A stretch of DNA of 36,703 nt from Candidatus Altarchaeum sp. Its GTDB lineage: Archaea > Altiarchaeota > Altiarchaeia > Altiarchaeales > Altiarchaeaceae. The position numbers and the translations under genes are program-made. The DNA lies in contig JAGTWP010000002.1 of assembly GCA_018260755.1 (NCBI GenBank), forward strand, positions 1 to 36,703. The letters are read 5' to 3'. Under the pieces are notes generated by a model. The model saw only the letters and a program-made list of their open reading frames with translations, did not search any database and was not told where the DNA came from. This document shows positions 8,843-17,785 of this stretch, one piece after another. The number at the start of each line of letters is the position of its first letter. The first letter of the stretch is position 1.

Positions 8843-9503
8843 TTAACTGGATAATAATTTAAATAATTCTTTCCATTTCTTTATATGTTCTTTCTTAATC
8901 TCTGTCGTTTTTGAGAACTCAATTTATAAGTTTTTTGTATAATTATCAATAAATTTACTATGGTCATCCAATAATTAAGTAATACTTTAATGAAGATATT
9001 AACCCATTCACTATAACTTCGCAACCATGCTTATTTCTTATATCCTCAATCAATTCTAAAATTTTAGTAACTATTCAGAGGGTATTTTCAAAATGAAATT
9101 TTGAAATACTAAAAATTATAAATTTTTAATCTTTAAAAATCTGCAAGATTTTTAAATACTGAAAATATTCAGATTTTCAATCTTACAAAATGCAAAGCAT
9201 TTTGTAAATCTCCGAACGAAGTGAGGTGACAAAATTTTACTGAAAATTTATAAATAAATATTCAATCTTAAAAAATATTTCAAATATTTTTTAATACATG
9301 CGATTTTCAAACTTGTTTGAAAATACACGAACGAAGTCCGCTCACTTTCGTTCGTGTATTTTTCAAACGAAATCGTTTGAAAAATGAGCGTAAAATTTCA
9401 AAAAATTTACCATTAATTTTTTGGGTGGCTGAATAGTTACAAATTTTATTTTCTTCACCCTGCATAATATTTGGTTCTAATGTTGTTAGCAAATAATATC
9501 TTT
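8843..9503 (-). pseudogene. Decayed gene, C-terminal part of a restriction-endonuclease-like protein, interrupted by element A
   Basis: Minus strand with 9067-9440 and one TSD copy removed reads YYLLTTLEPNIMQGEENKILELIEDIRNKHGCEVIVNGLISSLKYYLIIG, then frameshift, DDHSKFIDNYTKNL*IEFSKTTEIKKEHIKKWKELFKLLSS*. Restriction-enzyme assignment is from recollection of motif style only. Confidence 0.55.
9067..9440. mobile_element. Element A: non-coding inverted-repeat element with 8-bp TSD
   Basis: TIR GTAACTATTCAG (9067-9078) / CTGAATAGTTAC (9429-9440); flanked by AAATTTTA at 9059-9066 and 9441-9448; interior is a chain of palindromes with no long ORF. Confidence 0.8.
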
Positions 9504-9767
9504 GTATTTGTTTAGCTAATTGGATTTTACTGAAAACTACAGGTTTTCAATCTTTAAAAATTTATGAAATTTTTAAATTACCTCGTCATATTTGATTTTG
9601 GGTAGTGATAAACATGTAATGCCGAAGGATATTTTCAAAACCCAGAGTTTTGAAAATCTCCGAGCAACAGCGAGGTGATTTTTAAATTTATTTAAAAATC
9701 TCCGAATGAAATGAGGTGATTTTTTCACACTTTTCACACTTAATTTTTTAAGCAGCTAAACAAATAC
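9504..9767. mobile_element. Element B: non-coding inverted-repeat element (no TSD seen)
   Basis: TIR GTATTTGTTTAGCT (from 9504) / AGCTAAACAAATAC (to 9767); long near-identical stretches shared with 31141-31338. Confidence 0.75.
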
Positions 9768-9921
9768 CTATTTTTTTATTTTTATTTTTTTTATTTTATT
9801 TTTATCCTTTGATTTTATTATGATTTTTTTCTAATCTTTCTGATACCTGTATTTTTCTAATATTTATGTTTTTAATCTAATTTTTAAGCCATATTTGTAA
9901 AAATTTTGTATATGTGCAAAA

Positions 9922-10863
9922 ATGAAATTTAAGAATATTGCGGTATTAGGGAACAACACATTCGGTGATGTGTTAGGAAAAAAGGGAACGGAAAGCGATA
10001 TAACTCTTTACAGTTATAAGGAAGAATCACAGGCATTAAGTTTTGTAGTTCCGACAGAATATCCGGGAAAAGTTCAGCCAATGGTATATGCGATAAATAT
10101 GACAGATGCAGCGTTGGTCAAGGTAGATGCAATAAGCAGAACTTTGGGAGAAATAATAATAGCATTGGAATGTGCCAATATAAAAAAGGGCTATATCATA
10201 ATGGGGGAAAATTTAATCAAAGAGCAAATTTTGCCACTCATTAAAGGCACAGTACTTCAGAATTATAAATTTATAGATAATGACAGAATCACAATAATAG
10301 AGACATTATCCAACGAAGACATTTCTTCAACCTCCGGCATTACAAAAGTTCCGATTGATCACTTTTTTGATGTCAAAAGTGTCGGAACAGTAGTGTTAGG
10401 AACAGCTTATGGAAAGGTCAGGAAATTTGATGACTTTATTATGTATCCGACAGATAAAAAAGTAACTGTAAAATCAATTCAGATTTATGATAAGGATGAA
10501 GACGACGCGGAAAACGGTTCAAGAGTGGGCTTAAATTTAAAGGGAGTAAGTGTGGCAGAACTTGAAAGAGGATATGTATTGGCAAAAGAAGGAACAATGA
10601 AGGTCGCTAAGGAAATTAATGTTAAATTTAAGGTTCAGAAGTTTTGGAAATATCCTGTTAGTACAGGTGGAGAATATGTTTTTGTTTGCGGGCTTCAGCA
10701 ATTACGGGCAACCATTAAGGAAGGAGGACTAAATTCCGGTGAGGAAGGAACAATAAAGATAGGTCTTGACTGGAAACTTGCTTATGTACCAGGGGACAGA
10801 ATATGGCTTTTAAGGCCTGATTTACCGGATAACAGGGTTGTCGGATGCGGAGAAATAATTTAA
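9922..10863 (+). CDS. SelB-like elongation-factor paralog without GTPase motifs (aSelBL / EF-Tu domain 2-like)
   Basis: 313 aa; N-terminus KNIAVLGNNTFGDVLGKKGTESDITLY where a translational GTPase would have GHVDHGKT; EF-Tu domain-2-like GTVVLGTAYGKVRK and VKSIQIYDKDEDDAENGSRVGLNLKGV. Confidence 0.75.
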   Translation: MKFKNIAVLGNNTFGDVLGKKGTESDITLYSYKEESQALSFVVPTEYPGKVQPMVYAINMTDAALVKVDAISRTLGEIIIALECANIKKGYIIMGENLIKEQILPLIKGTVLQNYKFIDNDRITIIETLSNEDISSTSGITKVPIDHFFDVKSVGTVVLGTAYGKVRKFDDFIMYPTDKKVTVKSIQIYDKDEDDAENGSRVGLNLKGVSVAELERGYVLAKEGTMKVAKEINVKFKVQKFWKYPVSTGGEYVFVCGLQQLRATIKEGGLNSGEEGTIKIGLDWKLAYVPGDRIWLLRPDLPDNRVVGCGEII

Positions 10864-10907
10864 TAAATAAATTTTAATCAATAAATAAATTTTAATCAAT
10901 ATAAAAA

Positions 10908-12572
10908 ATGTCAAAAAAAATTAATGGAATAAATCTGAACTTGGGCGTTTTTGGGATTTTAGCAGTTGTTTTAATGTTGGCTTTGAGTGGATGTGTCGAA
11001 CAAAAAAAAGATGTAACTTTAAAGATGGCAGATGAAATGAGTTCTCCTGTAAATTTCTCACCGATAGTTTTCTATGCAAAATTTAATGAAAGTGTAAATG
11101 CGAGTGTAGATTTTTACATAGATGCTCAATTTATAGGCAATGCAAATTCAAATGGCAGCAATGTTTTTATGGAATACTACGGAAATTTAACTGCCGGAGA
11201 ATACAAAGTAAATGCAATCTTTCCCGGAAATGCTCAATTTAATAATGCATCTGCATCCAGCATACTTAAAATTCATAAACGCAATACTATTTTGGATGTT
11301 GGTTTTGAGCCGGAAGACAGAATTTATTTCAAGGACTCATTAAATGTGAGTGCTCATCTTACTATTGGTAGCACAGACAGCAAAGAAGAATGTGCGAATA
11401 AAGAAATTTTGCTTTATGTAGGCAACAAATTTTTGGGTAAAAATTTAACAAACGATGAATGTTTTGCTTACTGGACACTTAGCAATTTGGATGTCGGGGA
11501 GTTAAATATAAAAGCCGAATATAAAGGAAATGAAATATATGAAGATGCAAACGCAGCTAAAAGTATTACTATAATATCCAAGATTCCCGTTAAAATTTTT
11601 GCAAATAGTACGGAGGTTGAACTTAAGGATAAAGATGTAACAATATCTGCGGATATGAAAGATTATTTGGGTAGGAATGTTCCGAACAGGGTATTAAAAC
11701 TAATATCCGAAGGAAGGTTAATTGCTAATTTAACTGCCGAACACAATATATTCGTTTTAAACATTTCAGAATTTGGATTAGGAAGTCATCGCTTACAGGT
11801 TGTTTTTGACGGGACAGAAATTTATGAAAATGCAAGCAATGATGTATTTGTGGAAATAATAAACAAATACAATATTTCAGGTGTTGAAGTAAAGGCAGAA
11901 ATTCCGCTTGAACAAATGTTCAATAAAAAAATATCTGTCTATGCGGATGGTTCAAATGCAAGTGAGTATTGTGCGTATGAATTTGAATCAATTGCAGATC
12001 AGAAAAATGGCTACCGCATTCAGATTCAAGAAGGAAATAAAGACAGCATATTTTTGGGGAAAAATTTCGGAATAATTACAGTAAAACAAGGTTATGGGAT
12101 GCTTTCCTGCCATGTATTTTTGTGCATGGATAAGAATATTAACTGCTCAATTCCGGATGTTTTTGAGGCAATCGGAAAACTTGAAAATTTAAGCATTGCA
12201 TTAGATAAAGATGTGAGTGGAAAGCCATTGGTTGTCTATAATGAAATCAGGGGAACATTAGGTTACATTCAGGCGTATTTCGTTCAAAACAGGAGACAAA
12301 TTTATATAAAGCCATATTTGATAAATGGCAGCAAATGTGAATTATCTCCGACGAGAACTGCCTATCAGAATTTAACCGTAAAAGAGGTGAATGACTGCAA
12401 TTTCAACGGAATATTCATAAGAAATGCAGATAAGCGGTTTATGGGCGTGAAGGATGGAAAAATTTTATTAGAAGGTGATGAAAATGGTTTGTTTGCCGAA
12501 GAAACAATTTTAAAGTGGCTCATTGCACCGGGATATGCTTATGATTTGAGAATCAAAAATCAAAGTGAATAA
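10908..12572 (+). CDS. Predicted secreted lipoprotein with Ig-like repeats
   Basis: Signal peptide ending LMLALSGC (lipobox); repeated Ig/YVTN-adjacent-type segments 'SVDFYIDAQFIGNANSNGSN...GEYKVNAIFPGNAQFNNA'. Confidence 0.6.
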   Translation: MSKKINGINLNLGVFGILAVVLMLALSGCVEQKKDVTLKMADEMSSPVNFSPIVFYAKFNESVNASVDFYIDAQFIGNANSNGSNVFMEYYGNLTAGEYKVNAIFPGNAQFNNASASSILKIHKRNTILDVGFEPEDRIYFKDSLNVSAHLTIGSTDSKEECANKEILLYVGNKFLGKNLTNDECFAYWTLSNLDVGELNIKAEYKGNEIYEDANAAKSITIISKIPVKIFANSTEVELKDKDVTISADMKDYLGRNVPNRVLKLISEGRLIANLTAEHNIFVLNISEFGLGSHRLQVVFDGTEIYENASNDVFVEIINKYNISGVEVKAEIPLEQMFNKKISVYADGSNASEYCAYEFESIADQKNGYRIQIQEGNKDSIFLGKNFGIITVKQGYGMLSCHVFLCMDKNINCSIPDVFEAIGKLENLSIALDKDVSGKPLVVYNEIRGTLGYIQAYFVQNRRQIYIKPYLINGSKCELSPTRTAYQNLTVKEVNDCNFNGIFIRNADKRFMGVKDGKILLEGDENGLFAEETILKWLIAPGYAYDLRIKNQSE

Positions 12573-12745
12573 AAATTTAATACCCTTCTAATAGCACTGT
12601 GTTTTAAAAACAATCTTTGAAGGGAATGTAATTTTTGTTGTTATACTCATTTGTTTGTATGTATTTTTAAATTTAAATAACAACGTAAATTTTTTAAAGA
12701 GCATAAAATTACAAGCAAGGAGTTGAATTTTTCGTAAAGACGAAT

Positions 12746-12901
12746 ATGGGCAGGTATAAGGGACAGCATAACGCATTGGTTAGAGATAAAATAGTAGCAA
12801 GCGGAGGGAATGCAAAAGTCGTCTGGAATGAGGCAAAGAAGAAAACAGATAAGGTGCCTGCAATAGCAAAAATTCCAAAAGACGATGCTTTGGTTTTATA
12901 A
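12746..12901 (+). CDS. 51-aa basic protein upstream of eL31
   Basis: Not in track: MGRYKGQHNALVRDKIVASGGNAKVVWNEAKKKTDKVPAIAKIPKDDALVL*. Confidence 0.5.
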   Translation: MGRYKGQHNALVRDKIVASGGNAKVVWNEAKKKTDKVPAIAKIPKDDALVL

Positions 12902-13069
12902 ACAACCTATTTTTAAATTATTTGATATAAGTTTTTGTAAAAATCAAAAAATAACCGTCAGGAATTAAAGAATTCCTAATTAACATAAAATTTAAACAAG
13001 TTTTTTATCTGGCATTCATAATTTTAAAGAAAATTATAAATTTAAATATTTAAATTTTACTAATTTCAA

Positions 13070-13681
13070 ATGGCACAGGAAAAAGCAGTTAAAAAAGAAG
13101 GGAACAAAAAAACAGCAGAAGAAATAAAAAAGGAAACAAAGGCAACCAAAGAGGTAATCTCTGAAGATAAAAGCAAGAAAAAAACTACAAGTGCAAAGAA
13201 AACAAAGACAAAATCAGAGGAAAAAATAGAAGAGATTAAAGAAGAAGCAAAGCATGAGGAAAATGTAATCCCTGAAATCAAAGAAGAAGCAAAGCATGAG
13301 GAAAATGTAATCCCTGAAATCAAAGAAGAAGCAAAGCAGGAAATAAAACCAGGGGAAAAAGTAACAAAAGTAACCGAAGAAAAAACTACCAAAACCAAAG
13401 AAGAAGGTGCAAAGGTAGAAAAACCGGAAGAAAAAAAGACACTCGGAAAGGTTTATACTATTCCATTAAGTGATGTATATAATCAACCGTGGAGTAAAAG
13501 AGCAAGAAAAGCAACAAGGATGGTGAGGGAATTTTTGCAAAAGCATACCAAGAAAGAAGTAAAAATAGCAGGTGATGTTAATGAAGCAATATGGGCTCGC
13601 GGAATGAAACACCCTCCGAGAAAAATAAGAGTTAATGTTGAAATTGAAGATAATCTTGCAACTGCAAGGTTATTAAAGTAA
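13070..13681 (+). CDS. rpl31e: Ribosomal protein eL31 with about 120-residue Lys/Glu-rich N-terminal extension
   Basis: C-terminal KVYTIPLSDVYNQPWSKRARKATRMVREFLQKH...DVNEAIWARGMKHPPRKIRVNVE is canonical eL31; N-terminal part is low-complexity with a 42-bp tandem repeat. Confidence 0.9.
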   Translation: MAQEKAVKKEGNKKTAEEIKKETKATKEVISEDKSKKKTTSAKKTKTKSEEKIEEIKEEAKHEENVIPEIKEEAKHEENVIPEIKEEAKQEIKPGEKVTKVTEEKTTKTKEEGAKVEKPEEKKTLGKVYTIPLSDVYNQPWSKRARKATRMVREFLQKHTKKEVKIAGDVNEAIWARGMKHPPRKIRVNVEIEDNLATARLLK

Positions 13682-13706
13682 AGAAAGAGAGAGGCATAAT
13701 AAAAAA

Positions 13707-14357
13707 ATGCTCAAGCAAATTTCCATCAAAAAAGATGCCTTTATCGGTCTGTTCGGATTGCTTACTGATAAATATTGCCTTCTTTCTTACGACTTTCCGA
13801 ATGTTGAGTTGGATGTTCCTGTTTTAAGGGCAAAAATTTATTCTACCGATTTAACAGGAATTTTTTGTGTCGGAAACTCTAACGGTTTGCTTATACCTGA
13901 TGTTATAGAAAACGATGAAGAAAAAAAGATAAATGACTTTTGCAAAAAAAACAATATAAATTTATGGAAAATTTCAACTGATTTTAATGCACTAGGAAAT
14001 TTAATTGCCTGTAATGATAGTCATGCCTTGATTAGCGAGTTAATTCCAAAGAAAAATTTAAAGGACATAAAGGATATTTTAGGTGTTGAATGTTCCTTTG
14101 GTTCTGTCGGAGGACATACGGAGGTCGGAAGTTGTTTGGTTGTGACAAATAAAGGATTTTTGGCACATGCCGATGCCGAAGACACTTTAGAAGGTATCAG
14201 GGAAATTTTCGGAATTGATGGAAAGGTAGGAAGTGTAAATATGGGCTTTCCTTATGTGCGGGCAGGGATTGTAGCGAATTCCAAAAATGCCTTTGTAGGT
14301 GATGAAACTACAGGGATAGAAATGAATGTGATAAGTGATGCGTTGAAGATTGATTAA
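13707..14357 (+). CDS. eif6: Translation initiation factor 6 (aIF6)
   Basis: GLFGLLTDKYCLLS, SVGGHTEVGSCLVVTNKGFLAH, VNMGFPYVRAGIVAN. Confidence 0.95.
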   Translation: MLKQISIKKDAFIGLFGLLTDKYCLLSYDFPNVELDVPVLRAKIYSTDLTGIFCVGNSNGLLIPDVIENDEEKKINDFCKKNNINLWKISTDFNALGNLIACNDSHALISELIPKKNLKDIKDILGVECSFGSVGGHTEVGSCLVVTNKGFLAHADAEDTLEGIREIFGIDGKVGSVNMGFPYVRAGIVANSKNAFVGDETTGIEMNVISDALKID

Positions 14358-14385
14358 TAAAATTTTATTAAATAGGTAAATACAA

Positions 14386-15387
14386 ATGGAATCAGAAGAG
14401 ATAATAAAAATATTTGAATCATTTGTTAAGAAAGATAACGAAACATTTTATAAAATTGCTCATGAAATCATAGAAGACGAGAAAAGAAAAAAGCATTATT
14501 TGTTAGTTAAAAAGTTGGAAAATATTTTGTTAGAATCTCACGAATCTTCAAATTTAAATCACATCGAACAAATACCAATAATACCTCGAGATAATGAAAA
14601 AGGTTTTAAATTATTTGAAGTAAAAAAGATTTTCCTTGATTGGAACGATGTAATTCTATCAAAAGACGCCAAAGAAACGCTAAATCAAATAATAGAAGAA
14701 TTGAAAAATGAAGATGTTTTAGAATCTTATGGCTTAAAAGCAAAACAAAAAATACTTTTTTATGGCCCTCCAGGGACAGGTAAAACACTTACAGCAAAAG
14801 TCATGAGTTCAGTTATAGGATATCCTCTTGTCACTATTAGATTTGATTCTGTTATATCTTCATATTTAGGTGAGACTGCATCTAATTTAAGGAAAATATT
14901 TGATTTCATAGAAAAGGGCAAATGGGTGGTTCTTTTTGATGAATTCGACATCATTGGAAAACAAAGAGATGACCCTACCGAACATGGGGAGATTAAAAGA
15001 GTTGTTAATAATTTCATGTTGATGCTTGAAAACTATGAAGGAGATAGTGTGATAATCGCATCTACAAATCACCAGCACTTACTTGATGTTGGAGTATGGC
15101 GAAGATTTGACGATGTTGTTTATTTTGATCTTCCTGATGAAAAAAGGCGGAAGAAAATTTTTGAAAAATTTTTGAGGGTTTTAAAAAAAGATAAAAATCT
15201 TAATTTAACTAAACTTGCAAAGGATACTGAAGGATTTTCAGGGGCAGATATTGAACAGGTTTGTATTGATGCTCTTAAAAAAGCAATATTAAAAAAGGAA
15301 GAATTTGTTAATTATAATAATGTTCAAGAATCTGTTTCAAAGCAAAGAAACAAAATGAATGCTAAGGAGGTGGTTAAACATGAGTGA
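14386..15387 (+). CDS. ietA-like: AAA+ ATPase, IetA-like
   Basis: Walker A GPPGTGKT, Walker B VVLFDEFD, sensor IIASTNH, Arg-finger region WRRFDD; paired with a downstream S8 protease. Confidence 0.85.
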   Translation: MESEEIIKIFESFVKKDNETFYKIAHEIIEDEKRKKHYLLVKKLENILLESHESSNLNHIEQIPIIPRDNEKGFKLFEVKKIFLDWNDVILSKDAKETLNQIIEELKNEDVLESYGLKAKQKILFYGPPGTGKTLTAKVMSSVIGYPLVTIRFDSVISSYLGETASNLRKIFDFIEKGKWVVLFDEFDIIGKQRDDPTEHGEIKRVVNNFMLMLENYEGDSVIIASTNHQHLLDVGVWRRFDDVVYFDLPDEKRRKKIFEKFLRVLKKDKNLNLTKLAKDTEGFSGADIEQVCIDALKKAILKKEEFVNYNNVQESVSKQRNKMNAKEVVKHE

Positions 15388-17785
15388 ACATCTTAACCTT
15401 CCATTCTATGAAAAGGAATTTGAAAGGAAAAAGCGTGGAGGTAGTAGAATAAAACCTCGTGAGGATAGAAAACACTTCTTCGAGATTCAAATTCGTAAGC
15501 TCGGTGAAATAAAAAAAGATTTTGATAAAGATAAAGAAAGATTTAAGCAATTCTTTGATCCTAATCTCTTGTTTAAAATCGAACTGAAACAGCACGTATC
15601 TGAAGAAGATTTTAGAAAATTTTTGGAAAGAAATAAAATACAAATTGTATCTCCTTCACCGGAAGGCATAGGTTATTGGATTTCACTAGCAAAAAATGAG
15701 AATCTGGATGAAGTTAAAAAAAGATTAGAAGAGTATGGTAAGGACGATGAAAAGGAAGCAAAATATAAGGATATATTTGATGCTATAGAAAAATTTGATG
15801 TCATTCCTCCTGAAGATAAAATAGGTGAACGTTTAAAAGAAAATCCATTACAAAAAGGGAAAGAATATTATTTAGATATTGAAATCTGGATAATGGAGAA
15901 AGAAACCCTCGATAAATTCTTGGTCGGATTTGAAAAATTAATAGTCCATGAAAATGGGCAAATAACCGACAAACTCGTTACCGATAATCTATGTATTCTA
16001 AGAGTTAAAATAAACAAGTCTCTATTTGACGAAATAATAAAACTAAAAGAAATAAGTAGAATAGATAGACCTCCAAAGCCATACATAACCTATCAAATGT
16101 TGTCTTCTCCATTAGAAGGATTTAATGTTGGAGATTCGCCACCTAATGATGCTACAGCTATTGCTGTATTAGACAGTGGAATTTTATCAAATCACCCTTT
16201 ACTTGAAAAAGCAGTAGGGGATGAAATAGCAGTGCCATTTCTGTACAGTAACAAAATAAAAGAGGATAAACCACAAGATGATGTTGGGCATGGCACAGAA
16301 GTTGCCGGAATTGCACTTTATGGAGACATAAAAAAGTGTATTGGCGAGAAAATTTTTCAACCAGAAGTATGGATACTTTCAGCAAAGATTATGTTTAAAA
16401 ATGAAGATGGTGAAGCAGAATATTTTCCTGAAGAATTATTAGAACATCAACTGGAAAAGGCAGTAAGATATTTTGCTACCACTTATCATAATTTTAAGGT
16501 CGTAAATCTTTCCTTAGGGGATATGGATAAAAAAATGTTTGGCGACCAAAGGCAGTTTCCATTAGCAATTTTGATAGATGAATTAGCAAAAGAATACAAT
16601 ATTGTTTTTGTTATCTCCGCAGGCAATCTGGATTTTACTAATCTTCTTCCAAAATATCCTAAAGAATATCCTAATTATCTAATTGAAGAAAGAAAAGAGG
16701 TTAAAATTATAGATCCTGCTTCCTCTGCTTATGCGATTACAGTAGGATCTATTGCCCAAGAATTTGGTCCGTCTGACATAGATCCAAAAGAGATTTTATT
16801 TTCACCCGCTAAAACAAATTACCCTTCTCCTTTTACTTGCGTGGGGCCAGGATATAAAGGAATGATAAAACCCGAACTTGTGGAGGAAGGAGGCAATATC
16901 ATCTTTTCACCAAAAGATCTTAAAAAGTTTGAAGACATAGGCAGTAAACTTATAGTTTTAAATCATAAATGGATTGAAGATGAAAAGCTCTTTGCTGTTA
17001 GTTATGGAACAAGCTTGTCAGCTCCAAAAGTCGCTAATTACATAGCAAAACTTTTCAATCATTTTCCAAATTACTCTTCAAATTGTATAAAAGGATTACT
17101 TTTGGCATCTGCTGAAATACCTTCCGATAGACCATCTCCTTTAGAAGGAATAAATTTTAATGACTCGAACACAAAACTTATAGATTTGTTAAAAGTATAT
17201 GGTTACGGCAAACCAAACTTTGATGTGGCTAAGTCATCCGAGCATAATAGGGTTCTACTTCTGGCAGAAAATAAAATCAAATTAAACAGCATTCATCTAT
17301 ATTATTTTTATTTGCCAAAAGAATTTGTTGAAATCAATGGTGAAAAAGAAATTTCTGTTGTTCTTGTGTATAATCCACCAATAGCAGGAAACAGAAGTAC
17401 TAATTACTTTGGTAGTACGATGGAATATCATTTGTTTAAAAATGCTGAAATTGAAGAAGTAATAGAATGTTACAAAAACATTAAAAAGGAAATAGATGAT
17501 GTGGTTCCTAATGAACTAAAATTGAAAGAAATAGATTTGCACCCGGGAGTTAATATACGAAAAAGAGGAATACATCAAAAAGGAATTAATATTTATTTAA
17601 ATAAACCAGATATTGATACTTACAAACCACTAGTGCTTGCAGTTATATCTAAAGATAATTGGATAAAGGACGACAAAAAACTCCAAGATTATGCTGTTGT
17701 GGTTACAATAAAACACAAGATGAAAATAGATCTTTATAACCTTATAAGACAACAAATACAACAAAGAGTGAAAATAAAACAATGA
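15380..17785 (+). CDS. ietS-like: S8 subtilisin-like serine protease, IetS-like
   Basis: Triad motifs AIAVLDSGI (Asp), DDVGHGTEVAGIA (His), VSYGTSLSAPKVA (Ser). Start MSEHLNLPF at 15380, preceded by aaggaggtgg, preferred over 15359. Confidence 0.87.
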   Translation: MSEHLNLPFYEKEFERKKRGGSRIKPREDRKHFFEIQIRKLGEIKKDFDKDKERFKQFFDPNLLFKIELKQHVSEEDFRKFLERNKIQIVSPSPEGIGYWISLAKNENLDEVKKRLEEYGKDDEKEAKYKDIFDAIEKFDVIPPEDKIGERLKENPLQKGKEYYLDIEIWIMEKETLDKFLVGFEKLIVHENGQITDKLVTDNLCILRVKINKSLFDEIIKLKEISRIDRPPKPYITYQMLSSPLEGFNVGDSPPNDATAIAVLDSGILSNHPLLEKAVGDEIAVPFLYSNKIKEDKPQDDVGHGTEVAGIALYGDIKKCIGEKIFQPEVWILSAKIMFKNEDGEAEYFPEELLEHQLEKAVRYFATTYHNFKVVNLSLGDMDKKMFGDQRQFPLAILIDELAKEYNIVFVISAGNLDFTNLLPKYPKEYPNYLIEERKEVKIIDPASSAYAITVGSIAQEFGPSDIDPKEILFSPAKTNYPSPFTCVGPGYKGMIKPELVEEGGNIIFSPKDLKKFEDIGSKLIVLNHKWIEDEKLFAVSYGTSLSAPKVANYIAKLFNHFPNYSSNCIKGLLLASAEIPSDRPSPLEGINFNDSNTKLIDLLKVYGYGKPNFDVAKSSEHNRVLLLAENKIKLNSIHLYYFYLPKEFVEINGEKEISVVLVYNPPIAGNRSTNYFGSTMEYHLFKNAEIEEVIECYKNIKKEIDDVVPNELKLKEIDLHPGVNIRKRGIHQKGINIYLNKPDIDTYKPLVLAVISKDNWIKDDKKLQDYAVVVTIKHKMKIDLYNLIRQQIQQRVKIKQ

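Noticed and set aside
9307-9492. 61-aa minus-strand ORF from the track
   Set aside because: Chimeric ORF joining the restriction-like relic to palindromic sequence of element A.
9504-9535. Left end of element B as coding sequence (SKIQLAKQIQRYYLLTT reads through into the restriction-like relic)
   Set aside because: The same nucleotides begin element B' at 31141 in an unrelated gene, so they are element ends; coding appearance is likely coincidental and a stop follows.
12583-12645. CCCTTC/GAAGGG inverted repeat after the lipoprotein gene as a riboswitch
   Set aside because: Only a 6-bp stem with a long AT loop; no known motif.
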